Shown in pieces: positions 54,601 to 63,821 of a DNA stretch of 64,000 bases (position 1 is its first letter; each line of letters begins with the position of its first letter). Below the pieces are notes generated by a model. That model ran no database searches. It was given only the letters and a program-made list of their open reading frames with translations, and was not told where the DNA came from. Source of the DNA: UBA2330 sp035443185 (GTDB lineage: Bacteria > Bacteroidota > Ignavibacteria > Tepidaquicellales > Tepidaquicellaceae); assembly GCA_035443185.1 (NCBI GenBank), contig DAORRV010000008.1, positions 6,043 through 70,042 of the forward strand. Direction: 5' to 3'. A program made the translations under genes and the position numbers.

Positions 54601-55479
54601 CTATTTACTTATTTCCAAAACTCTTGCAACTACAATACCAGTCTGCTTTGAATTACCTGTTATATAATCCTGTATATCTGTCGCTGAGATCTCAACTTTT
54701 TTATTTTTAAGAGAGGCATGCATCAGATATGTATTACCTCCTTCTTTATAAACAAAACCAGTGTGAGCAATATCAAGCCCATCCAATGAAGAAGTGATTC
54801 CGATAATGTCACCGGTCTCAAGCTTATCATAAACAGATGAAATATTTTCTTCAGGTATATAATAAAATTCTCTCATGTTAATATTACTTTCTACATCATA
54901 CATTTCACCCATGAGTTCATCACTGTTTACAAGCTGCGGATAAGATCCCTGATGTGAAGTCATAAAGTCGATATTTTTTCCCGAATTTATACCGCCGATA
55001 TCTGCAGTAATGTTTTTCACAATTCCTTTTTGCTCATTATCATATATCCAGTCTGTAAAATAATGAAGGCGTGATGCATATCCGGTATTCTTTCCGTTTC
55101 TGTATCTGATAAGTTCGAGCTCTGCTTTGTAGCTTTCAAAGTCAGTTTTACCTGACTGGATCAGTCTTGAAAAGATAAGAGCATTTTCAACAAATGTGAC
55201 GCAGTCAAGACCTGTAATATAAATTGTAAGCTGTTCGGAATTAGGATTCTCGTCAAGAGTCCCTGCCACATAAGGAGTCCCCATAAATGATTTACCGACT
55301 TCAGCTATTACCATATTTAATGGCAGCTCTTGTAAAGATGCATCAAATGATTTCAGCTTCTTCTGGCATTTCATTTTTTCATAATCATCTGCCGGATGTG
55401 ATGTTATTTTATTAAATGATAATAGAGAAACAAATATCAGTAAAATAATTATGAGTATATTTTTTTTTAACAAGTTCAT
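54601..55479 (-). CDS. DUF1460 secreted cell-wall amidase-like protein
   Basis: The 292-residue protein has a signal peptide and a DUF1460 (NlpC/P60-like) domain, with GTPYVAGTLDENPN, the Cys in TGLDCVTFVENAL and the histidine in DIAHTGFVY. Characterised relatives cut the bond between N-acetylmuramic acid and L-Ala in muropeptides. It lies upstream of plsY and opens the leftward transcript. Confidence 0.87.
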   Translation of the reverse strand: MNLLKKNILIIILLIFVSLLSFNKITSHPADDYEKMKCQKKLKSFDASLQELPLNMVIAEVGKSFMGTPYVAGTLDENPNSEQLTIYITGLDCVTFVENALIFSRLIQSGKTDFESYKAELELIRYRNGKNTGYASRLHYFTDWIYDNEQKGIVKNITADIGGINSGKNIDFMTSHQGSYPQLVNSDELMGEMYDVESNINMREFYYIPEENISSVYDKLETGDIIGITSSLDGLDIAHTGFVYKEGGNTYLMHASLKNKKVEISATDIQDYITGNSKQTGIVVARVLEISK

Positions 55480-55540
55480 TTTTTTGAAATTTTTATTAAT
55501 TTAAACATTATTAAACTTATATTAAATAAAGAAATCTGAA

Positions 55541-56041
55541 TTGAAAAACAATTTGACTCAGCCTGCAAAACTCACATCGCAAAAAGTTAAGTTAAGAAAA
55601 GCTGTAAGATCAGATAAAAAAAGTATACTCAATTTAGTTAAAGAGCTTGCGGAATTTGAAAAGCTGACATTCTTAGATGATAAAGCCGGATCAAGGCTTA
55701 TGAAGGATGCGTTTTCAAAAGATCCGCCTTTCAGGACATTAGTAGCTGAAGCAGATAAAAAAGTGATCGGGTATGCATTCTATTTTTTTACTTACTCATC
55801 TTTCTTTGCAAAAAAAACTTTATATCTAGAAGATATATACATTTCAGAAAAATATCGAAACCTTGGCATCGGAAAAAAATATTTCATTGAACTATTAAAG
55901 ATAGCAAGAAAAAATAAATGCGGCCGTATGGAATGGGTAGTTCTTGACTGGAATGAGAATGCAATTAAATTTTATGAAAAGCTCGGGGCATATGAACTTA
56001 AAGAATGGAAAACCTTTAGAAAGATCATCAACTATGATTAA
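55541..56041 (+). CDS. GNAT family N-acetyltransferase
   Basis: The 166-residue protein starts at TTG. The GNAT fold is seen with the acetyl-CoA loop YRNLGIGKKYFIELL, an early VRKAVRSDKKSIL-type strand and helix, and the late VLDWNENAIKFYEKLGAY. The LYLEDIYI stretch is typical of diamine (spermidine) acetyltransferases, so a polyamine substrate is possible but unproven. Confidence 0.88.
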   Translation: MKNNLTQPAKLTSQKVKLRKAVRSDKKSILNLVKELAEFEKLTFLDDKAGSRLMKDAFSKDPPFRTLVAEADKKVIGYAFYFFTYSSFFAKKTLYLEDIYISEKYRNLGIGKKYFIELLKIARKNKCGRMEWVVLDWNENAIKFYEKLGAYELKEWKTFRKIINYD

Positions 56042-56170
56042 ACCATATCTATTTTGGAATTGTCTTTATAACTGGTGATTAGAAATTGAAAATGATCAGA
56101 AGAGCATCAGGTGTTAAAATAATTTTAAATTCTTCATAATAAATAAAATTAATTTTAGAGAAATTATATA

Positions 56171-56767
56171 TTGAGTAATATAAATCTGGATATTAACAGC
56201 GATGATGATCTGCTCATTGATTCGTTTAAAAACGGTAATCGAAGTGCTTTCAATTTAATTGTCAGAAAGTATCAAAAAAAAATTTACATGACAATAAAAA
56301 AAATGGTTCTTGATCACGATGATGCAGATGATATTACTCAGGAAGTGTTTATAAAACTTTACAGATCAATAAAAGATTTTCGAGGGGAATCTAAATTTTT
56401 TACTTATTTATACAGGATAGCTATTAACTATTCTCTCAACCATCTGAACCGAAATAAAAAATTACGAATGCGGAATACAGAATTTAATGAAACTAACGAC
56501 TCACATTCCCGCCTTAACGGACATAATATTCATGAGATCATTGACGAAAAGGAAAGATCAAAAATTCTGAAGAAAGCTATAGAAACTCTTCCAGATCAAC
56601 AGCGAGCGGTTTTTGTAATGAGGTATTATGACAATATGAGTTATGATGAAATTTCCAAGATCCTGAACAAATCTGTAGGCGGTATGAAAGCAAATTATTT
56701 TCATGCTTTAAAAAAGATCGGTACCTGTATCAAAAAAAATAAAATTTTTGAATCTGCACATTTATAA
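56171..56767 (+). CDS. ECF-type RNA polymerase sigma factor
   Basis: The 198-residue protein starts at TTG. Sigma region 2 includes DADDITQEVFIKLYRSIKDF and FFTYLYRIAINYSLNHLNR, and region 4 has LPDQQRAVFVMRYYDNMSY and an HTH ending in GGMKANYFHALKKI. It is followed nine bases later by a membrane protein that looks like its anti-sigma factor. ECF factors commonly control their own operon; a matching promoter was not identified. Confidence 0.93.
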   Translation: MSNINLDINSDDDLLIDSFKNGNRSAFNLIVRKYQKKIYMTIKKMVLDHDDADDITQEVFIKLYRSIKDFRGESKFFTYLYRIAINYSLNHLNRNKKLRMRNTEFNETNDSHSRLNGHNIHEIIDEKERSKILKKAIETLPDQQRAVFVMRYYDNMSYDEISKILNKSVGGMKANYFHALKKIGTCIKKNKIFESAHL

Positions 56768-56775
56768 AATATATT

Positions 56776-57651
56776 ATGGATAATAAAACTATTTATACAA
56801 AAGAAGAATTACTGGAATCACTTCCTGACTTTGCATCAGGAAATATTTCTGACAATGTACTCTCTGAATCTTTAACTAATATGATCGAAAGTGACAGTGA
56901 GTTCAAAGAAGAATTCGAGTCTGTAAAAATGTCTTTACTCTTTCTGGATCAATCAGAAACTGAAAATCCGGATCCTGCTTACTTTAATAATCTCTCTGTC
57001 AGGATCAATCAAAGAATTGATAAAGAGCTTTCTGAAAATAAATCTTCAGAGTTTATTGAAAATTTCAGCAGATTATGGAAGTTCATTATTCCGGCTCTGA
57101 CTGTAATAATTGTCATACTTTATTTTACTTTAAGACAAAGTGACTCAGAAATTATGGTAACAGAATCAGCTAAAGATAAAATAACAAATGACAAAGAACA
57201 GAAGAACATTAATCCTGAAAATAAAAATGAACCAGTTACTTCACAGGATAACCTTTTGAATACGCAGCAAGAAAAGAACTCTGTTAAGCAAATTGACAAT
57301 TCGAAAAATACTACGTTTCATAAATATGATATTAAATCTGTAAAACCTGATTCTGAAAAAAATTACGACCAACTTGTCACTGATACACAAAAAAGTAATG
57401 ATGGAATTTTCTATGAAGATAATGTTGAAGAAGAATTGAACAATGAATTTTTCATTTCAGGGCTGGTGGATTTTATAGATTCAGATATAGAATCAGAATC
57501 AAACGAATCTATTGATATTTTTGAAAATTCAGATCTTGAGATAATAAATTCCGAATCGAGTGAAGATCAGAATCTGCAGAATGAATTCCGTGAACTTACT
57601 CCTTCTGAACAGCAGGAGATATTAAATATTTTAAAAAAAACTCAAATATAA
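56776..57651 (+). CDS. Putative anti-sigma factor, single-pass membrane protein
   Basis: The 291-residue protein has an acidic cytoplasmic N-terminus of about 90 residues, one membrane helix (about residues 95-117, FIIPALTVIIVILYFTL) and a polar, acidic C-terminal part rich in Ser, Asn and Glu. No zinc-binding HxxxCxxC motif is present. The topology and position after an ECF sigma gene support the anti-sigma role. The sequence itself gives no family. Confidence 0.65.
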   Translation: MDNKTIYTKEELLESLPDFASGNISDNVLSESLTNMIESDSEFKEEFESVKMSLLFLDQSETENPDPAYFNNLSVRINQRIDKELSENKSSEFIENFSRLWKFIIPALTVIIVILYFTLRQSDSEIMVTESAKDKITNDKEQKNINPENKNEPVTSQDNLLNTQQEKNSVKQIDNSKNTTFHKYDIKSVKPDSEKNYDQLVTDTQKSNDGIFYEDNVEEELNNEFFISGLVDFIDSDIESESNESIDIFENSDLEIINSESSEDQNLQNEFRELTPSEQQEILNILKKTQI

Positions 57652-57657
57652 TCTAAT

Positions 57658-58122
57658 ATGAATAACTCTATAAAGTTTTTGTTAATGTTGTTTCTGTTTG
57701 TAAGTGTAAATTCTTTTGCTCAAAGAGATTCGGCTAATTTCCGGCAAATGCAGGAACTTGAGTTTGTATTTAAAGAGAAGGTGAAATCTAATCTTGGGAT
57801 TGATGATGCACAAACTGATAAATTAATTGAACTTCAAAAGGAGAATAAGAAACAATTAAGAGAACTAAGAAAAGAAGAAAAAGAGATATACAAAGAAATA
57901 GAAGCTAATCCTGAAGCTGCAGATATAGATTCCAAATTCAGTAAGATCTTTGAGCTTGAAAAAAAGTCTCTTGAAGTTAAAGAAAATTATTTTAATGCTT
58001 TAAAAACTTTCCTCTCACCTCAGCAGATTGCAAAGTCGTATATTATAAAAAGAAAATTATATAAAGAATTAAGAAAAGAAATTAATAAAAGAGATAATAA
58101 AAACAGGAAGCGAAATAAATAA
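57658..58122 (+). CDS. Spy/CpxP-like periplasmic protein
   Basis: The 154-residue protein has a signal peptide ending at VNSFAQ and a mature, all-helical, highly charged chain (KKQLRELRKEEKEIYKEIE). Similar helical proteins with LTxxQ-like motifs (here LSPQQIAKS) belong to the Spy/CpxP or metal-sensor group. They are periplasmic chaperones or sensors linked to envelope stress. Six bases separate it from the anti-sigma-like gene, so it is probably part of the same stress operon. Confidence 0.65.
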   Translation: MNNSIKFLLMLFLFVSVNSFAQRDSANFRQMQELEFVFKEKVKSNLGIDDAQTDKLIELQKENKKQLRELRKEEKEIYKEIEANPEAADIDSKFSKIFELEKKSLEVKENYFNALKTFLSPQQIAKSYIIKRKLYKELRKEINKRDNKNRKRNK

Positions 58123-58375
58123 CCAAATTTTATTTCTCTTAAAAAGAGAATGGATTCTTAGATTTTTCAAATAAAGTTATATTTCTTTTTACTGAAGTGT
58201 ATTAAATAAAATATTTTCATTTCACTTTCAATCTTCATTTCAATCTTCCCAAATGAAAACTATTACTTTTTACTAAGTGATTTACCTACTTAAAACATTC
58301 TTCCAGTAAGCCGTCTTATTTCATTGAAATTGGCTCTCTATTTTTTTAGCTTACTGACTTATTTAATTAAATTTG

Positions 58376-61300
58376 ATGTACGAAAATCTTCCCGAAAATA
58401 TAATTTTACCTGAGCTTGAGTTAGAAATACTTGAATTCTGGAAAGAAAATGACGTTTTCAAGGAAAGCATAAAATCCAGACCTTCGGACAGAACTTTTAC
58501 ATTTTATGAAGGTCCGCCGACTGCAAACGGAACTCCGGGCATTCATCACGTAATTTCCCGCACGGTAAAGGACATGATTTGTCGATATAAAACAATGCGT
58601 AACTTCAGAGTTTTCAGAAAAGCAGGTTGGGATACGCAAGGATTACCTGTTGAAGTGGAAGTTGAAAAGAAGCTGGGTATTAAATCAAAAGCTGATATTG
58701 AAAAATTCGGAGCTGTAGAATTTAATAATGCATGCAAAGAATCAATATTTACTTATCTAAAAGAGTGGGAAGAAATGACCGAAAGGATCGGATACTGGAT
58801 CGATCTTAACGATGCTTATGTGACATATCATAATGAATATATTGAATCCGTTTGGTGGGCTTTAAAAAAGTTTTTTGAAAATGGACTTATCTATAAAGGA
58901 TTCAAGATACTCCCGTTTTGCCCAATTTGTGAATCACCACTATCTTCTCATGAAGTAGCACAGGGATATCAAGATCTTAAAGATCCTTCAGTCTTTGTTA
59001 AATTTAAAATCACAGATGGCGAATATAAGGATTCAGATTTTCTTGTCTGGACTACAACTCCATGGACTCTTCCTTCAAATGCTGCATTAGCTGTAAATCC
59101 TGATGTTGATTATATTCATATTAAAACTGAAAATGATGAGAAATTTATACTTGCAAAGGAAAGAGCTGAAGTTATTAACGGTGAATATACAATTTTAAAA
59201 GAGTTTAACGGCAAAGAACTTGAACATACATCTTACGCCAGACTATTCAATTTTTTTGATAATGAGAAAAAAGCATTTTATGTTACGCTGGGAGATTTTG
59301 TTACGACAGAAGATGGAACCGGTATAGTTCATATTGCTCCTTCATATGGAGAAGATGATTATCAGATTGGATTGAAATACGATCTGCCTGTTTTTAAAGC
59401 AGTCGAAAAAAACGGATTGTTTATAGATAAAGCCGGTGCATTTAAAAATAAGAATTTCAAAGATGCAGATCTTGATATAATATCAGAGCTGAAATCTAAC
59501 GGTAGACTTTATAAAAAGGAAATGTTCGTTCATTCTTATCCTCACTGCTGGAGACATAATGTACCATTAATGTACTTTGCCACAGACTCATGGTTTATCA
59601 GAACTACTGAGTACAAAGATAAGATGATAAAGTTTAACAACACAATAAACTGGCATCCAAAAACAATTGGTTCAGGCAGATTTGGAAAATGGCTTGAAGA
59701 AAATAAAGACTGGGCATTATCCCGAAACAGATTTTGGGGAACGCCGCTTCCGATCTGGTATTATAAAGATGCTGATGGAAATGAACATTACGAATGCATA
59801 GGAAGCATCAAAGAGCTCAAAGATAAAGCAATAAATTTTGATGATGTGTATTTGGTGGAAAGTGAAATGGATCTTCACAAACCTTATATAGATGAGATAA
59901 AAATTAAAAATAAAGATGGTAATGAAATGAAGAGAGTTCCACAGGTAATAGACTGCTGGTTTGACAGCGGGTCAATGCCTTTTGCTCAGTTTCATTATCC
60001 ATTTGAGAATGATAATCTTTTTGAGAAAAATTATCCTGCGGATTTTATTGCGGAGGGTCTTGACCAGACACGTGGTTGGTTTTATTCATTACATGCAATA
60101 GGTACTTTTCTTTTTGACGAGGTTGCGTATAAGAATCTGATAGTTAACGGAATGATTCTTGACAAGAACGGCAAAAAAATGAGTAAGTCTGTCGGGAATG
60201 TTGTGAACCCATTTGAAATGATACAGATCTATGGTGCAGATGTATTGAGATGGTATCTGATATATTCTTCGCCGGTCGGAAACTCAAAATTATTTAATGA
60301 AGAGGATCTTAAAGAACTTCAGAATAAATTTTTTGATACTCTTATAAATACTGTCAGATTTTTTATATTGTATTCGAATCTTTCAGATTTTGATCACAAA
60401 AAAGATAAAGCTACAAATATTTCTGACAGACCTATAATAGATAAGTGGATAATTTCAAGAATCAATTCTTTAAAAAAGGAATATCTTGAATTGATGGAAG
60501 ATTATGATGTTACAAGAGCTTCACGGATTTTATTTGATTTTACAAATGATGAATTATCAAACTGGTATATAAGAAGGAACAGAAAAAGGTTAAGAAATCC
60601 AGAAAGTGAATCTGACAGATTGTCCGGATATCATACATTATACTATGTGATTATTGAGCTGCTCAAAATGATTTCTCCTGTTTCTCCATTCTTAACAGAT
60701 AAATTATTTTTGACATTAACTGAATCTGATGATTCTATACATTTATCATATATAGATGATCCTTCTGAAGAATATATAGACAGTCAGCTTGAAGAAGAAA
60801 TGAATATCGCTCAGAATATTGTATATCTTGTAAGATCTATAAGAGTAAAAAATAATTTACGCATTCGTCAGCCGCTTCAGCAAATATTAGTTCCGGTCCT
60901 GAATAAAGACGACAAGAATAAAATATTAAATGTAAAAGATATTATACTTGAGGAAGTAAATGTCAAAGAGCTGAATTTACTTGAAGGAAATTCTGACATT
61001 ATTGTAAAAAAAGCTAAACCAAATTTTAAATCAATCGGTCCTAAATTTGGAAAAAATGTTAAGATGGTTCAAAAAATAATCAACGAACTTAATAATGATC
61101 AGATCTCTGAAATTGAAAAAAATCAATTCATAGAAACCGAAGGTATAAGAATTCAGATTGAGGATATTGAAGTTTTCACTGAAGAAATAGAAGGATGGAT
61201 CCTGGATACAAAAGATAATATAACTGTAGCTTTAGACATTAAGCTGAATGATGAACTGATAGAAGAAGGAATAGTAAGAGAATTTATTAACAGAGTTCAG

Positions 61301-61519
61301 AATTTCAGAAGAAATAATGATTTCGATATTAGTGAAAAAGTAGAAGTGTATTTTAATACTTCAGAGTTCATTTCAAATGTCTTGAAAAAGAATCTGACTT
61401 ATATCAAATCTGAAACACTAAGCAAAAAGATCGAGCTTTCTAACGGTCATGAATATGATTTTACAAAAACGGATATAAACGGAATTTCGTGTGACATCTA
61501 TATAAAAAAACTTAATTAA
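58376..61519 (+). CDS. ileS: Isoleucine-tRNA ligase, IleS2-like, altered HIGH motif
   Basis: The 1047-residue enzyme charges tRNA-Ile. It closely follows the Thermus-type sequence (FYEGPPTANG, GWDTQGLPVEVEVEKKLG, WTTTPWTLPSN in the editing region, DQTRGWFYSLHAIG). KMSKS is at residues 601-605. Where class I enzymes have HIGH, it reads PGIHHV, giving GIHH at residues 55-58. The C-terminal half has the anticodon domain and no zinc-finger end, matching IleS2 rather than the E. coli type. The start is ATG 58376; a TTG lies one codon upstream. Confidence 0.95.
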   Translation: MYENLPENIILPELELEILEFWKENDVFKESIKSRPSDRTFTFYEGPPTANGTPGIHHVISRTVKDMICRYKTMRNFRVFRKAGWDTQGLPVEVEVEKKLGIKSKADIEKFGAVEFNNACKESIFTYLKEWEEMTERIGYWIDLNDAYVTYHNEYIESVWWALKKFFENGLIYKGFKILPFCPICESPLSSHEVAQGYQDLKDPSVFVKFKITDGEYKDSDFLVWTTTPWTLPSNAALAVNPDVDYIHIKTENDEKFILAKERAEVINGEYTILKEFNGKELEHTSYARLFNFFDNEKKAFYVTLGDFVTTEDGTGIVHIAPSYGEDDYQIGLKYDLPVFKAVEKNGLFIDKAGAFKNKNFKDADLDIISELKSNGRLYKKEMFVHSYPHCWRHNVPLMYFATDSWFIRTTEYKDKMIKFNNTINWHPKTIGSGRFGKWLEENKDWALSRNRFWGTPLPIWYYKDADGNEHYECIGSIKELKDKAINFDDVYLVESEMDLHKPYIDEIKIKNKDGNEMKRVPQVIDCWFDSGSMPFAQFHYPFENDNLFEKNYPADFIAEGLDQTRGWFYSLHAIGTFLFDEVAYKNLIVNGMILDKNGKKMSKSVGNVVNPFEMIQIYGADVLRWYLIYSSPVGNSKLFNEEDLKELQNKFFDTLINTVRFFILYSNLSDFDHKKDKATNISDRPIIDKWIISRINSLKKEYLELMEDYDVTRASRILFDFTNDELSNWYIRRNRKRLRNPESESDRLSGYHTLYYVIIELLKMISPVSPFLTDKLFLTLTESDDSIHLSYIDDPSEEYIDSQLEEEMNIAQNIVYLVRSIRVKNNLRIRQPLQQILVPVLNKDDKNKILNVKDIILEEVNVKELNLLEGNSDIIVKKAKPNFKSIGPKFGKNVKMVQKIINELNNDQISEIEKNQFIETEGIRIQIEDIEVFTEEIEGWILDTKDNITVALDIKLNDELIEEGIVREFINRVQNFRRNNDFDISEKVEVYFNTSEFISNVLKKNLTYIKSETLSKKIELSNGHEYDFTKTDINGISCDIYIKKLN

Positions 61520-61547
61520 CAAAATTTAACTATTTATCTTATAATCT

Positions 61548-61553
61548 AAGGAG
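61548..61553 (+). promoter_or_regulatory. Strong Shine-Dalgarno of DksA/TraR-like gene
   Basis: AAGGAG lies seven bases before the TTG at 61561, which supports that non-ATG start. Confidence 0.75.
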
Positions 61554-61560
61554 TATTAAA

Positions 61561-62525
61561 TTGGCAAAGAAGTTAGCAAAAACCGGAAAGAAAGCATCTC
61601 CGGTTAAAAAAAATAAAGATACAATTGGAAAAAAGAATTCCAATAAAACAAGTTCAGTTAAAACTGCATTGAAAAAACCTGTTATAAAGAAGGCAATTGT
61701 AAAGAAGGCANNNNNNNNNNNNNNNNNNNNNNNNNNNNNNNNNNNNNNNNNNNNNNNNNNNNNNNNNNNNNNNNNNNNNNNNNNNNNNNNNNNNNNNNNN
61801 NNNNNNNNNNAGTTAAAACTGCATTGAAAAAACCTGTTATAAAGAAGGCAATTGTAAAGAAGGCAGTAGTTAAAAAAGCTGTAATAAAAAAGATTGCTGA
61901 GAAGAATAGCGGGAATAAAAAACCGGTTACAAAAAAATCAGTTGAATCAAAAAAGAAAGATATTGTAAAGACCGTAAAAAAAGTTATTGCAAAATCCAAA
62001 GCCGGACTTAAATCTTTAGGTAAGTCTGTAAGAGTTGAATTGATAAAAAAACCGGTTTTTAAAAACACGAATGAGAAAGTTGTTTTACCTGTAAAACTCA
62101 AGAAATACAAACCTAATAAGAAAGTAAAATTTAACTCGACTGAATTAAAACAATTCAGAAAAATTATATTACTTGAAAGAAAAGCTATTCTCGAAAGTGC
62201 TAAAGCTAATATGGATTCTTTAGTAGATAAAGATTCCGGTGAATATAAGGGTGATAATCTTACTTATTCTTCTCATATGGCAGAGCAAGGTACTGATGAG
62301 ATGGAAAGAGAAAAAAATTATCTTTTTGTTCAAAGAGATGAAAAATATCTTGGTTATTTACAGGATGCATTGATGAGAATAGATCAAGGGACATATGGAG
62401 TATGTGCAGACTGTAAAGATGAACCTAAAAATTTATGCAAGACTTGCCCGCTGATCGACAGAGAAAGACTTGAGTTAGTACCGATCACACAGCATTGTAT
62501 TGAATGTAAAAATTTAAGAGGATAG
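61561..62525 (+). CDS. DksA/TraR-type zinc-finger protein with lysine-rich N-terminus, gap inside
   Basis: The coding sequence is cut by 100 N. Before the gap, it is Lys/Ala-rich (KKPVIKKAIVKKA); after it the same stretch recurs and continues AVVKKAVIKKI. If the 55-bp repeats flanking the gap are merged, one frame of 269 residues results. The C-terminal third is DksA/TraR-like: LERKAILESAK helix, the GTDEMEREKNY turn, YGVCADC and the final HCIECK zinc ligands. An extra CKTC pair stands between them. DksA-like proteins bind RNA polymerase; the histone-H1-like tail suggests DNA binding (inference). Confidence 0.8.
61656..61710 (+). repeat. 55-bp direct repeat, copy left of gap
   Basis: These 55 bases end exactly at the gap and are identical to 61811-61865. 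They are likely an assembler k-mer overlap rather than a biological duplication. Confidence 0.9.
61711..61810. other. Assembly gap (100 N)
   Basis: Exactly 100 ambiguous bases, a standard placeholder of unknown true length, lie inside the DksA/TraR-like gene. Confidence 0.99.
61811..61865 (+). repeat. 55-bp direct repeat, copy right of gap
   Basis: It begins at the first base after the gap, is identical to 61656-61710 and is in the same codon phase. Confidence 0.9.
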
Positions 62526-62532
62526 ATCTTTT

Positions 62533-63429
62533 TTGAAAGTATTATTCATTACTTTTTTTATTGTAATTGCTGATCAGGTCACAAAGATCTTGGTTAAAGG
62601 GATTTCTATACCTTCACTTGGGATAGAAATAGAAGGTATGCCATATCAATCCTCAAAAAAAGTATTCGGTGATTTGTTTAAGCTTACTTTTATTGAAAAT
62701 CCAGGAATGGCTTTTGGTTTACAGATCGGTGGAAAATTATTCCTGTCACTTTTCACTATTGCAGCTACTCTTCTTTTAATCTTCTTTCTTTTTAAAAACA
62801 GAAAAGAAAATCTTATCTTAAGATTAGCACTGGCTTTTATTCTTGGAGGAGCAATTGGTAATCTTATTGACAGAGTCTTTTACGGAGAGATTTATTCATA
62901 TGCTCCATATTTTTATGGAAGAGTAGTGGATTTCCTTCATATAGATTTCCCTAATTTCACCATATTTGGAAAAACAATTTACTCCTGGCCAATTTTCAAC
63001 ATCGCAGATATTTCTGTTACTATTGGATTTTTAATGATACTTATTGGATACAAAAAAGCATTTCCTATTCCCCCCGAAACTCTCACCGATACTCCGGATA
63101 ATGATCAGGGCGAAATTGAGTACAAAGAATACTTTGAAGGAGAATCAATTGATAACTCACAAAACACATTATTTAGAAAGCAACTTAGTAGTGAGAATGA
63201 AGAGTTGAATAAAGAATCCAAAATTGAGGAGTCAATAGATATAAATGAAAGTGAATTTATTAATGAACCTAATATAGTTCAGAGTAAAGAAGACACAAGA
63301 AAAATCATTATTGATGATTTAGACTTATCGGAAGAAAAAGATGTTGAAGAAAATTCAATTACAGTTCCTTCAGATTCAAAAACAGACACAGACTCAGGAG
63401 TTGAATCAATAAATAAAAAAACCGATTAA
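62533..63429 (+). CDS. lspA: Lipoprotein signal peptidase LspA with acidic C-terminal tail
   Basis: LspA cleaves signal peptides of prolipoproteins in the inner membrane. The 298-residue product starts at TTG. Its core (residues 1-176) has four helices and the two catalytic aspartates: Asp113 in GNLIDRV and Asp159 in FNIADISV. ENPGMAFGL is also conserved. The remaining 120 or so residues are a hydrophilic acidic tail (KEYFEGESIDNSQ, DDLDLSEEKDVEEN) not found in E. coli LspA. It lies seven bases after the DksA-like gene, as in other bacteria with a traR/dksA-lspA pair. Confidence 0.93.
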   Translation: MKVLFITFFIVIADQVTKILVKGISIPSLGIEIEGMPYQSSKKVFGDLFKLTFIENPGMAFGLQIGGKLFLSLFTIAATLLLIFFLFKNRKENLILRLALAFILGGAIGNLIDRVFYGEIYSYAPYFYGRVVDFLHIDFPNFTIFGKTIYSWPIFNIADISVTIGFLMILIGYKKAFPIPPETLTDTPDNDQGEIEYKEYFEGESIDNSQNTLFRKQLSSENEELNKESKIEESIDINESEFINEPNIVQSKEDTRKIIIDDLDLSEEKDVEENSITVPSDSKTDTDSGVESINKKTD

Positions 63430-63448
63430 AAATATATTCAACCGGTTT
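63416..63448. terminator. Convergent hairpin between lspA and ferredoxin
   Basis: AAACCGATT pairs with AACCGGTTT with one mismatch. The stem overlaps the lspA stop codon. Read leftward it is followed by a long T run, so it mainly serves the ferredoxin gene. Confidence 0.5.
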
Positions 63449-63475
63449 AAAAGTTTAATTTTATTAAAATAAATT

Positions 63476-63808
63476 CTACCTTCCTTCAGAATCCAGAGCT
63501 TCTTTTTTTGCAAGTAAAACATCTTTTTCCTCTACATGAGCCGGATCAGGAATACAACAATCCACCGGGCAAACGGCTGCACATTGCGGTTCATCATGAA
63601 ACCCAACACACTCAGTACATTTATCAGGAACTATATAAAAAAATTCACTTGAATAAAATCCTTCTGCACCTGACGGAGCAGTATCATTCTCTCCATGCGT
63701 ATTACCACTTAAAACCCAATCCACACCACCTTCATAAATAGCAGTATTCGGACATTCAGGCTCACATGCACCACAGTTGATACATTCTGTTGTTATCATT
63801 ATCGACAT
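63476..63808 (-). CDS. YfhL-type 2[4Fe-4S] dicluster ferredoxin
   Basis: The 110-residue protein has the first cluster ligands in CINCGACEPECP (Cys9, 12, 15, 19) and the second in CTECVGFHDEPQCAAVCPVDC, quoted here as CTECVGFHD and CAAVCPVDC. The widened spacing in the second motif marks YfhL/Alvin-type ferredoxins. An inserted loop of about 25 residues separates the two clusters. A low-potential electron carrier role is expected. The start is fixed by GGAGG eight bases upstream. Confidence 0.94.
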   Translation of the reverse strand: MSIMITTECINCGACEPECPNTAIYEGGVDWVLSGNTHGENDTAPSGAEGFYSSEFFYIVPDKCTECVGFHDEPQCAAVCPVDCCIPDPAHVEEKDVLLAKKEALDSEGR

Positions 63809-63816
63809 TAAAAAAA

Positions 63817-63821
63817 CCTCC
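63817..63821 (-). promoter_or_regulatory. Strong Shine-Dalgarno of ferredoxin gene
   Basis: GGAGG on the minus strand, eight bases before ATG 63808. It is another of the few clear sites, as expected for a highly expressed electron carrier. The remaining bases to the window end show no gene. Confidence 0.75.

Noticed and set aside
58134..58150. Short TTCTCTT/AAGAGAA hairpin after the Spy-like gene
   Set aside because: Seven weak pairs, three-base loop and no T-tract; not enough for a terminator call.
61561..61827. Separate short gene before the gap, ending at 61827
   Set aside because: That end only arises by reading through N in the wrong phase; merging the repeats gives one continuous gene.
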